Origin: Acetobacteraceae bacterium
Lineage (GTDB): Bacteria; Pseudomonadota; Alphaproteobacteria; Acetobacterales; Acetobacteraceae
DNA: 64,000 nucleotides
Assembly: GCA_027487385.1 (NCBI GenBank)
Contig: JAIYDS010000236.1
Location: forward strand, 26,970-90,969
Direction: 5' to 3'
Shown here: positions 18,629 to 28,611 of the stretch, piece by piece
Numbering within the stretch: the first letter of the stretch is position 1
How the letters are laid out: each line of letters starts with the position of its first letter
Program-made: the position numbers and the translations under genes
Notes under the pieces: model-generated
What the model saw: only the letters and a program-made list of their open reading frames with translations
Databases searched by the model: none
What the model was told of the DNA's origin: nothing

Positions 18629-19270
18629 ATGAATGTCCAATTGCCCGCCACCACCAAGGCCGATGACAAGATGAGCGGTATCGTCCGTCCCAGCCGCGCC
18701 GAGGCCGAGGCCGCTGTCCGCACCTTGCTGCTCTGGGCCGGCGATGATCCGGACCGCGAGGGCCTGGTGGACACGCCCGCCCGCGTCGCCCGCGCCTATG
18801 AGGAATTCTTCGCCGGCTATGGCGATGATCCGGTCGCGATGCTCGCCCGCTCCTTCGAGGAAACGGACGGCTATGACGAGATGGTCGTGCTGCGCGACAT
18901 CCGCCTGGAGAGCCATTGCGAGCACCACATGGTTCCCATTATCGGCAAGGCGCATATCGCCTATCTGCCGAATGGCCGCGTGGTGGGGATCTCCAAGCTG
19001 GCCCGCGTCATCGAGACCTATGCCAAGCGCCTCCAGATCCAGGAAAAGCTGACGGCGCAGATCGCCAACACGATCGAGACCGTGCTGCAGCCCAAGGGTG
19101 TGGCCGTCGTGATCGAGGCGGCGCACCAGTGCATGACCACGCGCGGCATCCACAAGCCGGGCGTCTCCATGGTCACCTCGCGCATGCTGGGCGAATTCCG
19201 CACCAATGACGCGACGCGCCGTGAGTTCCTCTCGATCATCAGCGGCTCGCGCGGGATCCTCGAAGGCTGA
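18629..19270 (+). CDS. folE: GTP cyclohydrolase I
   Basis: 213 residues. It converts GTP to 7,8-dihydroneopterin triphosphate, the first step of folate/pterin synthesis. Zinc ligands C97, H100 ([10 protein letters not shown]) and C168 ([10 protein letters not shown]) are intact, as are VGISKLARV and the C-terminal [13 protein letters not shown] 18629 was chosen over an upstream ACG-derived extension without homology; AGGGAA lies 11-12 nt upstream. A 139-bp gap precedes it with no recognisable riboswitch. Confidence 0.95.
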   Translation: MNVQLPATTKADDKMSGIVRPSRAEAEAAVRTLLLWAGDDPDREGLVDTPARVARAYEEFFAGYGDDPVAMLARSFEETDGYDEMVVLRDIRLESHCEHHMVPIIGKAHIAYLPNGRVVGISKLARVIETYAKRLQIQEKLTAQIANTIETVLQPKGVAVVIEAAHQCMTTRGIHKPGVSMVTSRMLGEFRTNDATRREFLSIISGSRGILEG

Positions 19271-19352
19271 ATCGCCCGGCCGCACCCGCCTGTCCTGGTT
19301 TGCAGGCGGGTGCGAATGGGCTAACCGAGGGGCTTGTTCTCGCACGGGTCCC

Positions 19353-20009
19353 ATGTCCGCCATACGCATCGCTCCCTCGCTGCTCGCCGCCGATTTCACC
19401 CGCCTGGGCGAGGAAGTGCGCGCCATTGAAGCCGCCGGGGCGGACTGGCTGCATCTGGACATCATGGACGGCCATTTCGTCCCGAACATCAGCTTCGGGC
19501 CGGGCCTGGTGAAGGCCTTGCGGCCGCACAGCCGAATGCCCTTCGACGTCCATCTAATGATCGCCCCGGCCGACCCCTACCTGGCCGCCTTCGCCGAGGC
19601 CGGCGCCGACATCATCAGCCTGCACCCCGAGGCCGGGCCGCATCTGCACCGCAGCCTGCAGACCATCCGCGCCCTTGGCAGGAAGGCCGGCGTGGTGCTG
19701 AACCCGGCCACCCCCGTCGAATCCCTGGCCCATGTGCTGGACCTGACGGATCTCATCCTCGTCATGTCGGTCAATCCGGGCTTTGGCGGGCAATCCTTCC
19801 TCTCCAGCCAGTTGGAGAAGATCGCGACCCTGCGCCGGATGATCACCCAATCCGGCCATGAGATCGCCCTCCAGGTGGATGGCGGCGTCACCTTGAAGAC
19901 CGCCCCGGATTGCATTGCGGCCGGTGCGGATGTTCTTGTGGCGGGAACAGCCGTGTTTGGTGCCCCGGATTACGCCGCGGCCATCGCTGGACTGAGGGGA
20001 GGTGCCTGA
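19353..20009 (+). CDS. rpe: Ribulose-phosphate 3-epimerase
   Basis: 218 residues of a TIM barrel. Metal and substrate residues lie in [19 protein letters not shown] (about 32-50), DVHLMI and [11 protein letters not shown], with the phosphate-binding DGGV and VAGTAVFG at the end. It interconverts ribulose-5-P and xylulose-5-P in the pentose phosphate/Calvin pathways. ATG 19353 gives the standard N-terminus ([12 protein letters not shown]). Its stop shares a base with the next start (TGATG). Confidence 0.95.
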   Translation: MSAIRIAPSLLAADFTRLGEEVRAIEAAGADWLHLDIMDGHFVPNISFGPGLVKALRPHSRMPFDVHLMIAPADPYLAAFAEAGADIISLHPEAGPHLHRSLQTIRALGRKAGVVLNPATPVESLAHVLDLTDLILVMSVNPGFGGQSFLSSQLEKIATLRRMITQSGHEIALQVDGGVTLKTAPDCIAAGADVLVAGTAVFGAPDYAAAIAGLRGGA

Positions 20010-21625
20010 TGGCCGACATCTTCCGCGGCGTGCGCGGGCTCTTCTCACGGCTCAAGCCGGTGCGCGTGCCCGATGCGCCGGCGCGTTCCTTCCGCGACCT
20101 CTGGCCCGGCGATGCGGCGCGCGGCGCGCGCCTGCTGCGCGGCGAGTTCGAGGTGCTGGGCTCCGCCCGGCTGCTGAATGACTGGTCACCCGGGGCAGGG
20201 CCCATCCTGTGGCGGCAGGCCGCCCACAGCTTCGCCTGGTTGCGGGACTTGCGGATGCTGGGCACCGATGCCGCCCGCGTGAAGGCGCGCGACCTGACGG
20301 AGGATTGGCTGGCCCGTGGCAGCACCGAGCCCATGGCCCTCGCGCCGGAGGTCATGGCCGCCCGCATTTCCGCCTGGCTCGGCCATTGGGATTTCCTGGC
20401 GGCCACGGCCGAGGAAGGCTTCCGCCGCCCGCTCCTGCAACGCCTGGCGCAGGATGGCCGCGCCCTCTCCGCCAGCCTGCCGGCCGAGGCCGCGCATCGT
20501 GGCGCGCTCGTCGTTCTCAAGGGCAGCATCGCCGCCGCCGTGGCGATGGAGGAGGAGGCCTGGCTGACCCGGGCGCTGCGCTTCCTGCCGGCCGAGCTGG
20601 AGCGCCAATTCCATCCCGATGGCGGCCATGTGGAGCGCAGCCCCGCCACCCAACTCCTGGCCCTCCAGGACCTGATCGAAATCCGCAACCTGCTGAATGG
20701 CGTGGGCATCAGCTCACCGCCGCAGCTTTCCACCGCGCTGGAGCGCGCAGGCCAGGCGCTTCGCCTGTTCCGCCATGGCGACATGTCCCTCGCCCTCTTC
20801 AACGGCACGCGGGAGGAGGCGCCCTCGTTGGTGGATGTCGTCCTCGCCCAGGGGCTGGCCAAGGGTCGCGCGCCCATGCTGCTGGAGGAGACGGGCTTCC
20901 AGCGCATGGCGGCCGGGCGCACCCTGGTCATCGCCGATTGCGGCGCGCCGCCGCCGGGCCGCGCGCCGGATGCGGCCTCCGGCCTGCCGCGGGGCGCCGA
21001 CCGGCCGGCCCATGCCGGCACCCTCTCCTTCGAGATGTCCATCGGGCGGGACCGGCTGATCGTGAATTGCGGTGCCGCCCCCGCCGCCGATGCCGCCTGG
21101 CGCGACGCGCTGCGCGGCACCGCCGCCCATTCCACCCTGACCCTGGCCGACACCAACAGCTCCGAGCTGCGCGAGGAAGGCCTGGGCCGCCGGCCGGAGC
21201 GCGTGGAGATCGAGCGGCAGGAGGCCAATGGCGCGCAATGGCTGGAGGTCGGCCATGACGGCTATCGCCGCACCCATGGCGTGGTGCATCGGCGGCGGCT
21301 CTATCTCTCGGAGACCGGCGATGACCTGCGTGGCGAGGATTCGCTGGAACCCTTTCCCGGCCCCGCCACCGCCTGGGCCATCCGCTTCCACCTGCATCCG
21401 GGCGTCACCGCCGTCCTCCAGGAGGAGGAGGGCGGTGTGCTGATGCGCCTGCCGGGCGGCCAGGGCTGGCGCTTCCGGGCCCGCGGGGCGCGGGTCGAGC
21501 TGGAAGAAAGCGTCTATCTCGCGGCGGAACCTCGGCGGACCAGCCAGATCGTGCTGACCTCGGATGGCGAGGCGGAGACGGTGCAATGGGCGATCAGCCG
21601 GGTGGTGCCGGGGGGCGAGACGTAG
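20009..21625 (+). CDS. Heparinase II/III family protein
   Basis: 538 residues. An N-terminal all-alpha toroid (about 50-310) is followed by a C-terminal heparinase II/III-like beta-sandwich (about 340-530; note [26 protein letters not shown] and [10 protein letters not shown]). No signal peptide is obvious. In many alphaproteobacteria an uncharacterised heparinase-like gene sits beside rpe/rsmB and purH, as here. A role in cleaving or modifying a polysaccharide is inferred from the family only. It is coupled to rpe by a TGATG overlap. Confidence 0.85.
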   Translation: MADIFRGVRGLFSRLKPVRVPDAPARSFRDLWPGDAARGARLLRGEFEVLGSARLLNDWSPGAGPILWRQAAHSFAWLRDLRMLGTDAARVKARDLTEDWLARGSTEPMALAPEVMAARISAWLGHWDFLAATAEEGFRRPLLQRLAQDGRALSASLPAEAAHRGALVVLKGSIAAAVAMEEEAWLTRALRFLPAELERQFHPDGGHVERSPATQLLALQDLIEIRNLLNGVGISSPPQLSTALERAGQALRLFRHGDMSLALFNGTREEAPSLVDVVLAQGLAKGRAPMLLEETGFQRMAAGRTLVIADCGAPPPGRAPDAASGLPRGADRPAHAGTLSFEMSIGRDRLIVNCGAAPAADAAWRDALRGTAAHSTLTLADTNSSELREEGLGRRPERVEIERQEANGAQWLEVGHDGYRRTHGVVHRRRLYLSETGDDLRGEDSLEPFPGPATAWAIRFHLHPGVTAVLQEEEGGVLMRLPGGQGWRFRARGARVELEESVYLAAEPRRTSQIVLTSDGEAETVQWAISRVVPGGET

Positions 21626-21678
21626 CAAGGGGCTTTGCCCCCTGCACCCCCACAAGGGAGCGGAGCCCCCTTGACCCC
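21626..21678. repeat. GC-rich palindromic intergenic repeat
   Basis: Immediately after the heparinase-like gene stop there are two adjacent hairpins, GGGGC-TTT-GCCCC and AAGGG...CCCCTT, ending in GACCCC. They resemble the dispersed element seen at 24385, 25915, 31946 and 61100 but lack its GGCCTCCGGCGGC core. It may act as a transcript 3' end or an RNA stabiliser. Confidence 0.5.
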
Positions 21679-21722
21679 ACGCAACAGGGATCCAACCCAT
21701 CAAGATCCTTCAGCTCACCAAT

Positions 21723-22808
21723 GTGGATTTTTCGCTGCGGCATTTTCTGCTGCCGGTCATGCGAGGCGCGCGCGCGCGCGGGCATGAGGTGGTGGGCATC
21801 GCGGCCGAGGGGCCGCTGCTCGACATCGCCCGCGGCGAGGGGTTCCGCATCATTCCCGTGCCCATGCAGCGCAGCCTGGACCCGCGCGCCCATCTGCCGG
21901 CCTTTCGCGAATTGCGGCGGATCATGCGCGAAGAAAAATTCGACCTGGTGCACGCGCATATGCCCATCTCGGGCTTCCTCGCCCGCGCCGCCGCCCGGGC
22001 CGAGCGCGTGCCGCGCATCGCCTATACCTGCCACGGCTTCCTCTTCAACCAGCCGGGCCCACTCTGGCGGCGCGGGCTTTCGCTCGGCGTGGAATGGGTG
22101 GGCGGGCGCATGACCGATACCTTCCTGACGGTCAGCGAGGAGGAGGCCGCCGATGCGCGCCGCCTCTGGATCCATCGCGGTGCCACCGCCACCGGCAATG
22201 GGCGGGACCCCGCGATCTTCCATCCCGATGCCGAAGCCCGCGCCGCGCTGCGCGCCGAGATGGGCGTGGGGCAGGGGGATTGCGTCGTCATCGGGATTTC
22301 CCGCCTGGTGCGCCACAAGGGCTGGCCGGAGCTGCTCCAGGCCATGGAGAGCGTGCCCGGCGCCCAGCTCTGGGTGGTGGGGGAGCGCCTGGCTTCCGAC
22401 CATGGCGAGGACCTGACCCCGCATTTCGCCCGCGCCGCCGCCGCCCTCGGCCCGCGGCTGCGGATGCTGGGCTATCGGCATGATGTGGCGCGTCTGCTCC
22501 AGGCCGCCGACATCTTCGCCCTGCCCAGCCATTTCGAAGGGCTGCCCATGTCCATCATCGAGGCCATGCTGAGCGGGCTGCCGGTGGTCGCCACCGAGAT
22601 CAGCGGCTGCCGCGAGCAGGTGGTGGATGGACAGACCGGCTTGCTGGTCCCGCCCATGCAGGTGGCGCCACTCGGGGCTGCGCTGGCGCGGCTGGCCGCC
22701 GATGCGTCGCTCAGGCAAAGCATGGGCGAAGCGGGCCTGGCCCGCGCCCGCGAAAGATTCACCGAGAGCGCGGTGGTGGGCCGCACGCTCGACCTTTTGG
22801 GATTGTGA
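21723..22808 (+). CDS. Family 4 glycosyltransferase
   Basis: 361 residues from GTG 21723. It is a GT-B fold enzyme with the Glyco_transf_4 N-terminal domain ([24 protein letters not shown]) and a C-terminal GT1 domain containing the E-x7-E donor site ([27 protein letters not shown]). The called start removes the first beta-strand. Reading upstream in frame gives IKILQLTN from an ATC at 21699, 8 nt after AGGGA (21686-21690), with an in-frame stop at 21672. Initiation at ATC (or a base error for ATG) is therefore likely. It probably transfers a sugar to cell-envelope glycan. Confidence 0.88.
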   Translation: MDFSLRHFLLPVMRGARARGHEVVGIAAEGPLLDIARGEGFRIIPVPMQRSLDPRAHLPAFRELRRIMREEKFDLVHAHMPISGFLARAAARAERVPRIAYTCHGFLFNQPGPLWRRGLSLGVEWVGGRMTDTFLTVSEEEAADARRLWIHRGATATGNGRDPAIFHPDAEARAALRAEMGVGQGDCVVIGISRLVRHKGWPELLQAMESVPGAQLWVVGERLASDHGEDLTPHFARAAAALGPRLRMLGYRHDVARLLQAADIFALPSHFEGLPMSIIEAMLSGLPVVATEISGCREQVVDGQTGLLVPPMQVAPLGAALARLAADASLRQSMGEAGLARARERFTESAVVGRTLDLLGL

Positions 22809-22810
22809 CC

Positions 22811-24382
22811 ATGAACCTGCCCATTCGCCGCGCTTTGCTCTCCGTCTCGGACAAGACGGGCATCGTGGAATTCGCGCGCTTTCTGGCCGATCGCGGGGCG
22901 GAAATCCTCTCCACCGGGGGCACCGCCCAGGCGATCCGTGCCGCTGGCATCCCCGTGAAGGATGTGAGCGAGCACACGGGCTTTCCGGAAATCCTGGATG
23001 GCCGCGTGAAGACTCTGGTGCCGCAGGTGCATGGCGGCATCCTCGGCCGCCGGGACGATCCGGCGCATCTGGCGCAGATGGCCGAGCACGCCATCGCGCC
23101 GATCGACCTCGTCGCGGTGAATCTCTACCCCTTCGAGGCGACGGTCGCGAAGGGCGCGGCCTTCGAGGATTGCATCGAGAACATCGATATCGGCGGCCCC
23201 GCGATGATCCGCAGCGCCGCGAAAAACCACGCCCATGTGGTGGTGGTGACCGAGCCCGCGCATCTCGCCCGCATCACCGCCGAGATCGAGGCAACGGGCG
23301 GCACCAGCGCCGAGCTCCGCCGCGAACTCGCCGCCGCCGCCTATGCCCGCACCGCCGCCTATGACGCCGCCATCTCCAACTGGTTCGCCGGCCGGCTTGG
23401 CCAGGATTTCCCGCCGCGCCTGGCCTTTGCCGGGCAACTCGCGCAGACGCTGCGCTATGGCGAGAACCCGCACCAGAAGGCGGGCTTCTACCTGGATGGC
23501 AGCGCGCGTCCGGGGATTGCGACCGCCAAGCAGGTGCAGGGCAAGGAGCTTTCCTACAACAACCTGAATGACACCGACGCGGCCTATGAGGCCTGCGCGG
23601 AGTTCGACGCGCCCGCGATCGTCATCGTGAAGCACGCCAACCCCTGCGGCATCGCGCTGGCCGATGACCTCGCCACCGCCTGGGACCGTGCGTTGCTGTG
23701 TGATCCCGTCTCGGCCTTTGGCGGCATCGTCGCCGCAAACCGGGTTCTGGACGCGGCGGCGGCGGAAAAAATCACCGCCATCTTCACCGAGGTGGTGATC
23801 GCGCCCGATGCCGATGAAGCCGCCCGCGCCATCTTCGCCCGCAAGAAAAATCTCCGCCTGCTGCTGACCGGCGGCATGCCGGACCCCGTGGCGCCGGGCA
23901 TGACCTTCCGCAGCGTCGCGGGCGGCTTCCTCGCGCAGTCGCGCGATTCCGGGCGCGTGACGGAGAGCGAACTCCGCGTGGTGACCAAGCGCGCGCCGAG
24001 TGCGGCCGAGATGGCGGATCTCCTCTTTGCCTTCCGCGTCTGCAAGCATGTGAAGTCCAACGCGATCATCTACGCCAAGAACCAGGCCACCGTCGGCATC
24101 GGCGCGGGCCAGATGAATCGCGTGGAAAGCAGCCGCATCGCCGCCTGGAAATCCGAGGCCGCCGCCAAGGCCGCCGGCCTGCCCGAGCCGCTGGCCAAGG
24201 GCAGCGTCGTGGCGTCGGACGCCTTCTTCCCCTTTGCCGATGGGTTGGAGACGGCAGCCGCCGCGGGCGTCACAGCCGTGATCCAGCCGGGCGGCTCGAT
24301 GCGCGATGCCGAAGTGATCGCCGCCGCCGATGCGGCGGGGCTGGCCATGGTCTTCACCGGGATGCGGCACTTCCGGCACTAA
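22811..24382 (+). CDS. purH: Bifunctional AICAR formyltransferase/IMP cyclohydrolase
   Basis: 523 residues, normal for PurH. The N-terminal MGS-like IMP cyclohydrolase domain ([28 protein letters not shown]) is followed by the AICAR formyltransferase domain with the K-HANPCG motif, and the protein ends in TGMRHFRH. It carries out the last two steps of IMP synthesis. ATG 22811 is preferred over GTG 22805. It follows the glycosyltransferase by 2 nt and is followed by a palindromic repeat. Confidence 0.96.
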   Translation: MNLPIRRALLSVSDKTGIVEFARFLADRGAEILSTGGTAQAIRAAGIPVKDVSEHTGFPEILDGRVKTLVPQVHGGILGRRDDPAHLAQMAEHAIAPIDLVAVNLYPFEATVAKGAAFEDCIENIDIGGPAMIRSAAKNHAHVVVVTEPAHLARITAEIEATGGTSAELRRELAAAAYARTAAYDAAISNWFAGRLGQDFPPRLAFAGQLAQTLRYGENPHQKAGFYLDGSARPGIATAKQVQGKELSYNNLNDTDAAYEACAEFDAPAIVIVKHANPCGIALADDLATAWDRALLCDPVSAFGGIVAANRVLDAAAAEKITAIFTEVVIAPDADEAARAIFARKKNLRLLLTGGMPDPVAPGMTFRSVAGGFLAQSRDSGRVTESELRVVTKRAPSAAEMADLLFAFRVCKHVKSNAIIYAKNQATVGIGAGQMNRVESSRIAAWKSEAAAKAAGLPEPLAKGSVVASDAFFPFADGLETAAAAGVTAVIQPGGSMRDAEVIAAADAAGLAMVFTGMRHFRH

Positions 24383-24384
24383 AG

Positions 24385-24424
24385 AAGGGCCTCCGGCGGC
24401 TGGGGCCGAAAGGCCCCAGACCCC
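24385..24424. repeat. Dispersed palindromic repeat, copy A
   Basis: Begins 2 bp after the purH stop. It reads AAGGGCCTCCGGCGGC followed by the hairpin TGGGGCC-GAA-AGGCCCCA and GACCCC. The same ~40-bp unit occurs at 25915-26002 (two inverted copies), 31946-31985 and 61100-61137. The remaining 67 bp before rmuC show nothing else except a GGGGTGAAG ribosome site. Confidence 0.8.
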
Positions 24425-24491
24425 AGGACTTCAGGTGGTGCCAGGCCAGAGGCTGGTGCATGCTTCGTCGTGACACAGCCAGGGGTGAAGC

Positions 24492-25916
24492 GTGACGGTC
24501 GAGACTCTTTTGCTGGGGCTGGCGCTGCTGCTGCTCCTCGCCCTCCTGGCCGTGCTGCTGACCCGCAAGCCCGCGACTGACCCCACCCTGCCCCTGCTGC
24601 AAGCCGCGCAGGAGCGCCAGGGTGAGCGGTTGGGTGCCCTGACTGGCGAAGTGAAAGCGGCGTTGGCCGCCAGCGAAGCCTCCCTCGGCGCCGTGGTGCA
24701 GGGCTTTGCGGTGGAGCAGGCGAAGCTGCTGAACGAGGCCCTGCTGAAGCAGACCGAGGCCCTCGCCGCCATGGAGAAATCCCTGCTGGAACGCTTCGCC
24801 GCCGAAGCCAAGGCGACGCAGGAGGGGCTTTCCGCCGGCATGCTGAAGCAGGCGGAATCCCTCGCGAACACCGAGAAATCCCTGCTGGAACGCCTCACCG
24901 CCGACGCCAAGTCCACCCAGGAGGCGATGAGCGCCGAGACGGCGCGCTCGCGCGAGGTGCTCGACAAGAAGCTCACGGAGATGCGCGAGACCAGCGAGAA
25001 GCGCCTGGCCGAGATCCAGAAATCCGTGAACGAACAGCTCGCCGGCGCCGTCGAGAAGCAGATGAATGAAAGCTTCGCCCGCGTGATCGACCAGTTCACC
25101 GCCGTGCAGAAGGCGATGGGTGAGATCCAGGCGGTCACCGGCCAGATCGGCGACATCAAGCGCCTCTTCGGCAATGTGAAGACGCGCGGCGGCTGGGGCG
25201 AGACGCAGGTGAAGGCCCTGCTGGACGATATCCTCCCCGAGGGCAGCTACGAGGTGAATGTCCGCCTGCGCGAGAACAGCGCGGATTCCGTGGAATTCGC
25301 CGTGGTCATGCCCACCACGGGCGAGGCGCGCGTGCTGCTGCCGGTGGATGCAAAATTCCCCATCGAGGATTACGAGCGGCTGCTGAACGCCTGGGAAGCC
25401 GCCGATCCCGTCGCCGAGACGGCCGCGCGCAAGGCGCTGGAAATCCGCATCCGCGGCGAGGCGAAGAAGATCGCGGAGAAATACATCCTCCCGCCGCGCA
25501 CGGTCGAATTCGGCGTGATGTATCTGCCGACCGAGGGTCTCTACGCCGAGGTCGCGCGCATTCCCGGGCTGATTGACGATATCGGCCGGAACCATCGCGT
25601 GCTGATCCTGGGCCCCTCGTTGCTCCCGGCGCTGCTGCGGACCATCCAGCTGGGGCATGTCACGCTGGCACTCTCGAAGAATGCGGAATCCGTGCGTGAA
25701 TTGCTCTCGGCGACCAAGGGCGAGATGGGCAAGATGGCGGATGTCCTGGACAAGCTGGGCAAGCAGGTGGGCACCGTCACCAAGACCATCGGGGAGGCCC
25801 AGAGCCGGACGCGGCAGATCGCGCGCAAGCTGAAGACGATCGAGGCGCTGCCGGGGGATCAGTCAGGGGCGGTGCTGGGGATAGAGGATGGGGTGGTGGA
25901 TGAAGAAGAAACATAA
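24492..25916 (+). CDS. rmuC: RmuC-family DNA recombination protein
   Basis: 474 residues. An N-terminal membrane anchor (residues 5-23) precedes a long coiled coil (35-220) and the RmuC nuclease-like domain (about 230-450; KTRGGWGETQVKALLDDILPEGSYEVNV, PVDAKFPIEDYERL, VEFGVMYLPTEGLYAE). RmuC limits certain DNA rearrangements in E. coli. The coiled coil has two tandem 33-residue repeats (84-116 and 117-149). The start is GTG 24492, preceded by GGGGTGAAG. Its TAA stop is the first part of a palindromic repeat. Confidence 0.92.
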   Translation: MTVETLLLGLALLLLLALLAVLLTRKPATDPTLPLLQAAQERQGERLGALTGEVKAALAASEASLGAVVQGFAVEQAKLLNEALLKQTEALAAMEKSLLERFAAEAKATQEGLSAGMLKQAESLANTEKSLLERLTADAKSTQEAMSAETARSREVLDKKLTEMRETSEKRLAEIQKSVNEQLAGAVEKQMNESFARVIDQFTAVQKAMGEIQAVTGQIGDIKRLFGNVKTRGGWGETQVKALLDDILPEGSYEVNVRLRENSADSVEFAVVMPTTGEARVLLPVDAKFPIEDYERLLNAWEAADPVAETAARKALEIRIRGEAKKIAEKYILPPRTVEFGVMYLPTEGLYAEVARIPGLIDDIGRNHRVLILGPSLLPALLRTIQLGHVTLALSKNAESVRELLSATKGEMGKMADVLDKLGKQVGTVTKTIGEAQSRTRQIARKLKTIEALPGDQSGAVLGIEDGVVDEEET

Positions 25917-25953
25917 GGGCCTCCGGCGGCCGGGGCCTCAGGCCCCGGACCCC
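25915..25953. repeat. Dispersed palindromic repeat, copy B1
   Basis: Same family as 24385-24424, in the same orientation. Its first bases are the rmuC TAA stop codon (25914-25916). The core hairpin is CCGGGGCC-TCA-GGCCCCGG. It is separated by 10 bp from an inverted copy (25964-26002), so the pair can fold into one long stem. Confidence 0.85.
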
Positions 25954-25963
25954 ATCAATAGGC

Positions 25964-26002
25964 GGGGTCTGGGGCCTCGGCCCCAGCCGCCGGAGGCCCT
26001 TT
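25964..26002. terminator. Dispersed repeat copy B2 (inverted), terminator-like
   Basis: Inverted copy of the repeat. Together with B1 it forms a near-perfect stem of about 39 bp, followed by TTTTTT (25999-26005 region). This fits an intrinsic terminator for rmuC. The GGAGG (25992-25996) inside the same repeat is 7 nt from the TTG start of the nucleoside-transporter gene. Confidence 0.65.
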
Positions 26003-26003
26003 T

Positions 26004-27242
26004 TTGACTTCTCTCCAACTCCAATCCGCCTCGGGCCTTGCCCTCCTTTGTGTGTTGGCTTGGGCCCTGGGCGGCTTCCGCCGCGACGCCTCCTGGCGCG
26101 TTGTCGCTGGGGGCCTGGTGGGCCTGATCGGCCTGGCCGCGTTGCTGCTCCATGTGCCCCCGCTGCGCGCCGGCTTCGCCCTGATCGGCCGCGCCGTGGA
26201 TGCGCTGGCGCGCGCCACCCAGGCCGGCACGGCGCTCGTCTTCGGCTATCTCGGCGGCGGGCCGCTGCCCTTCGCCGAGGTCACGCCCGGTTCCTCCTTC
26301 ATCCTCTTCTTCCAGGCCCTGCCGCTCGTTCTGCTGGTCGGCGCGCTTTCGGCGGTGCTTTATCACTGGCGCATCCTGCCCTTCGTCGTGCGCGGCCTGG
26401 CGGGCGGGCTGCGGCGGCTCTTCGGGCTGGGCGGCGCGGCCGGCTTCTCCGTCGCGGCCAATGTCTTTGTCGGCATGGTGGAAGCACCGCTGCTCATCCG
26501 CCCCTGGCTGAACAAGCTGACGCGATCGGAGCTTTTCGTGGTGATGGTGGCGGGCCTCGCCACCATCTCGGGCAATATGCTGGTGGTCTATGCGATGATC
26601 ATCGCGCCCGTCGTGCCTGATGCGGCGGGGCAGTTGCTTGCCGCCTCGCTGATTGGCGCCCCGGCCGCCGTGCTGGTCGGGCTGCTGATGATTCCAGGAC
26701 ACGGCGTGACCGAAGGCGAGGCGGAAGCGCCCCCACTCTATTCCAGCACCATGGAGGCGCTGGTGCAGGGCACCAGCGATGGGCTCCAATTGCTGCTCGG
26801 CATCATGGCCACGCTGATCGTCTTCGTCGCGCTGGTGGCGCTCGGCAACGAGGTGCTGCAGCCGCTGCTGGGCATCTCGCTGCAACAGATTGCCGGGGTT
26901 CTTCTTTGGCCGCTGGCCTGGGCCATGGGGGTGCCGGCGAGCGAGGCCGCGACGGTCGCGCAATCGCTGGGTGTGAAGCTCGTGGTGAACGAGTTCGTGG
27001 CCTATCTCGATCTTGCACGCAGCGGCGGCGCGGGGCTGAGCGAGAGATCCCGCGTGATCCTGAGCTACGCGCTCTGCGGCTTCACCAATTTCGGCTCGCT
27101 CGGGATCATGCTGGGCGGCATGTGCGCCATGTGCCCGGAGCGCCGGGCGGAGATCGTCTCGCTCGGCCTGCCCTCGCTGTTGGCGGCCACGCTGGCCTGC
27201 TGCATGACAGGTGCCGCGGTGGGTGTGCTGACACCGTCGTAA
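26004..27242 (+). CDS. Concentrative nucleoside transporter (CNT/NupC family)
   Basis: 412 residues, about ten hydrophobic helices. CNT signatures are NVFVGMVEAPLLIRPWLNKLTRSELFVVMVAGLATISGNML, KLVVNEFVAYLDL and ALCGFTNFGSLGIMLGG. It imports nucleosides with H+ or Na+. No in-frame ATG precedes the first helix; the start TTG 26004 has GGAGG 7 nt upstream, supplied by a palindromic repeat. A downstream GTG or TTG (around codons 16-18) is possible but would cut into the first helix. Confidence 0.88.
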   Translation: MTSLQLQSASGLALLCVLAWALGGFRRDASWRVVAGGLVGLIGLAALLLHVPPLRAGFALIGRAVDALARATQAGTALVFGYLGGGPLPFAEVTPGSSFILFFQALPLVLLVGALSAVLYHWRILPFVVRGLAGGLRRLFGLGGAAGFSVAANVFVGMVEAPLLIRPWLNKLTRSELFVVMVAGLATISGNMLVVYAMIIAPVVPDAAGQLLAASLIGAPAAVLVGLLMIPGHGVTEGEAEAPPLYSSTMEALVQGTSDGLQLLLGIMATLIVFVALVALGNEVLQPLLGISLQQIAGVLLWPLAWAMGVPASEAATVAQSLGVKLVVNEFVAYLDLARSGGAGLSERSRVILSYALCGFTNFGSLGIMLGGMCAMCPERRAEIVSLGLPSLLAATLACCMTGAAVGVLTPS

Positions 27243-27282
27243 GGCCGGGATAACCTTGGTGCGTCGCCCGGAGAGTCGCCGC

Positions 27283-28611
27283 ATGTCCCATCTTGTCCAC
27301 CGCAACCTCAAGGTCGCGCCGCCCGTGGCCGTCTCCGGCCAGGGGATCTGGCTGCGGGAAGCCCATGGCCATGCGGTGATCGACGGCTCGGGCGGCGCCG
27401 CGGTGGCCTGCCTCGGCCATGGCCACCCGCATGTGCTGGGCGCGATACAGGCGCAGCTCGGCCAGCTCACCTATGCCCACACCGCGCTCTTCTCTTGCGA
27501 GAGCGCGGAACGACTGGCCGACATGCTGGTCGGTCACGCACCGGGCGGGCTCACCCACGCCTATTTCGTCTCCTCCGGCAGCGAGGGGATGGAGGCCGCG
27601 CTCAAGATGGCGCGCCAGTATTTCGTGGAGAAGGGCGAGCCGCAGCGCACCCGCTACATCGCCCGCCGCCAGAGCTATCACGGCAACACGCTGGGCGCCT
27701 TGGCCGCCGGCGGCAACGCCATGCGCCGCGCGCCCTATGCGCCCATCCTGAGCCAGGCCTTCAGCCATGTCGCGCCCTGCTACAGCTATCGCGACCGCCG
27801 CGATGACGAGAGCGATGCAGACTACGTCCAGCGCCTCGCCGATGAGCTGGAGGCCGAGTTCCAGCGCCTTGGCCCGCAGAACGTCATCGCCTTCTGCGCG
27901 GAGACGGTGGTGGGCGCCACGCTGGGCTGCGTCACGGCGCTCCCCGGCTATTTCCCGAAGATGCGCGAGATTTGCGACCGCCACGGCGCCCTGCTGATCC
28001 TGGACGAGGTGATGAGCGGCATGGGCCGCGTCGGCACCATGCATGCCTGGGAGCAGGAGGGGGTGGTCCCGGACATCCAGGTCATCGCCAAGGGGCTGGG
28101 CGGTGGCTACCAGCCCATCGGCGGCATCCTCGTGCAGGGGCGTGTCATCGCCGCCATCCGCGACGGTTCGGGCGGCTTCATGCATGGCCACACCTACCAG
28201 GCGCACCCCATGGCCTGCGCGGCGGCGCTGGCCGTGCAGGAAGTGATCGCGGAGGAAAACCTGCTCGCCAATGTCAACGCCATGGGGGCGCTGCTGGAGC
28301 AGGGGCTGACGGAACGGCTGGGCAATCACCACCATGTCGGCGACATCCGCGGCCGTGGGTTGTTCTGGGCGATCGAGCTGGTGCAGGACCGCGGCAGCAA
28401 GGCCGTCTTCGACCCCGCGCTGAAGATCAATGAGCGCGTGAAGCGCGAGGCTTATGTGCGCGGCCTCGGCTGCTATCCCATGGGCGGCACGATCGACGGG
28501 CTGCGCGGCGATCATGTGATCCTGGCACCCCCCTACAATGTGACGGAAGAGGAGGTGGGCATGATCCTCGACCGCTTCGGCGCCGCCGTGGAGGCCGCCC
28601 TTGCCCAGTGA
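27283..28611 (+). CDS. Class-III PLP aminotransferase (aspartate aminotransferase family)
   Basis: 442 residues. The fold-type I class-III pattern is clear: SSGSEGMEAALKMAR, SYHGNTLGAL, LLILDEVMSGMGRVG (D241) and the PLP lysine K270 in VIAKGLGGGYQPIGG. Members act on omega-amino acids, GABA, ornithine or similar. This is the subgroup often annotated as aspartate aminotransferase family, and the substrate is unknown. ATG 27283 has GGAGAG upstream. The next gene starts inside its last codons. Confidence 0.88.
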   Translation: MSHLVHRNLKVAPPVAVSGQGIWLREAHGHAVIDGSGGAAVACLGHGHPHVLGAIQAQLGQLTYAHTALFSCESAERLADMLVGHAPGGLTHAYFVSSGSEGMEAALKMARQYFVEKGEPQRTRYIARRQSYHGNTLGALAAGGNAMRRAPYAPILSQAFSHVAPCYSYRDRRDDESDADYVQRLADELEAEFQRLGPQNVIAFCAETVVGATLGCVTALPGYFPKMREICDRHGALLILDEVMSGMGRVGTMHAWEQEGVVPDIQVIAKGLGGGYQPIGGILVQGRVIAAIRDGSGGFMHGHTYQAHPMACAAALAVQEVIAEENLLANVNAMGALLEQGLTERLGNHHHVGDIRGRGLFWAIELVQDRGSKAVFDPALKINERVKREAYVRGLGCYPMGGTIDGLRGDHVILAPPYNVTEEEVGMILDRFGAAVEAALAQ

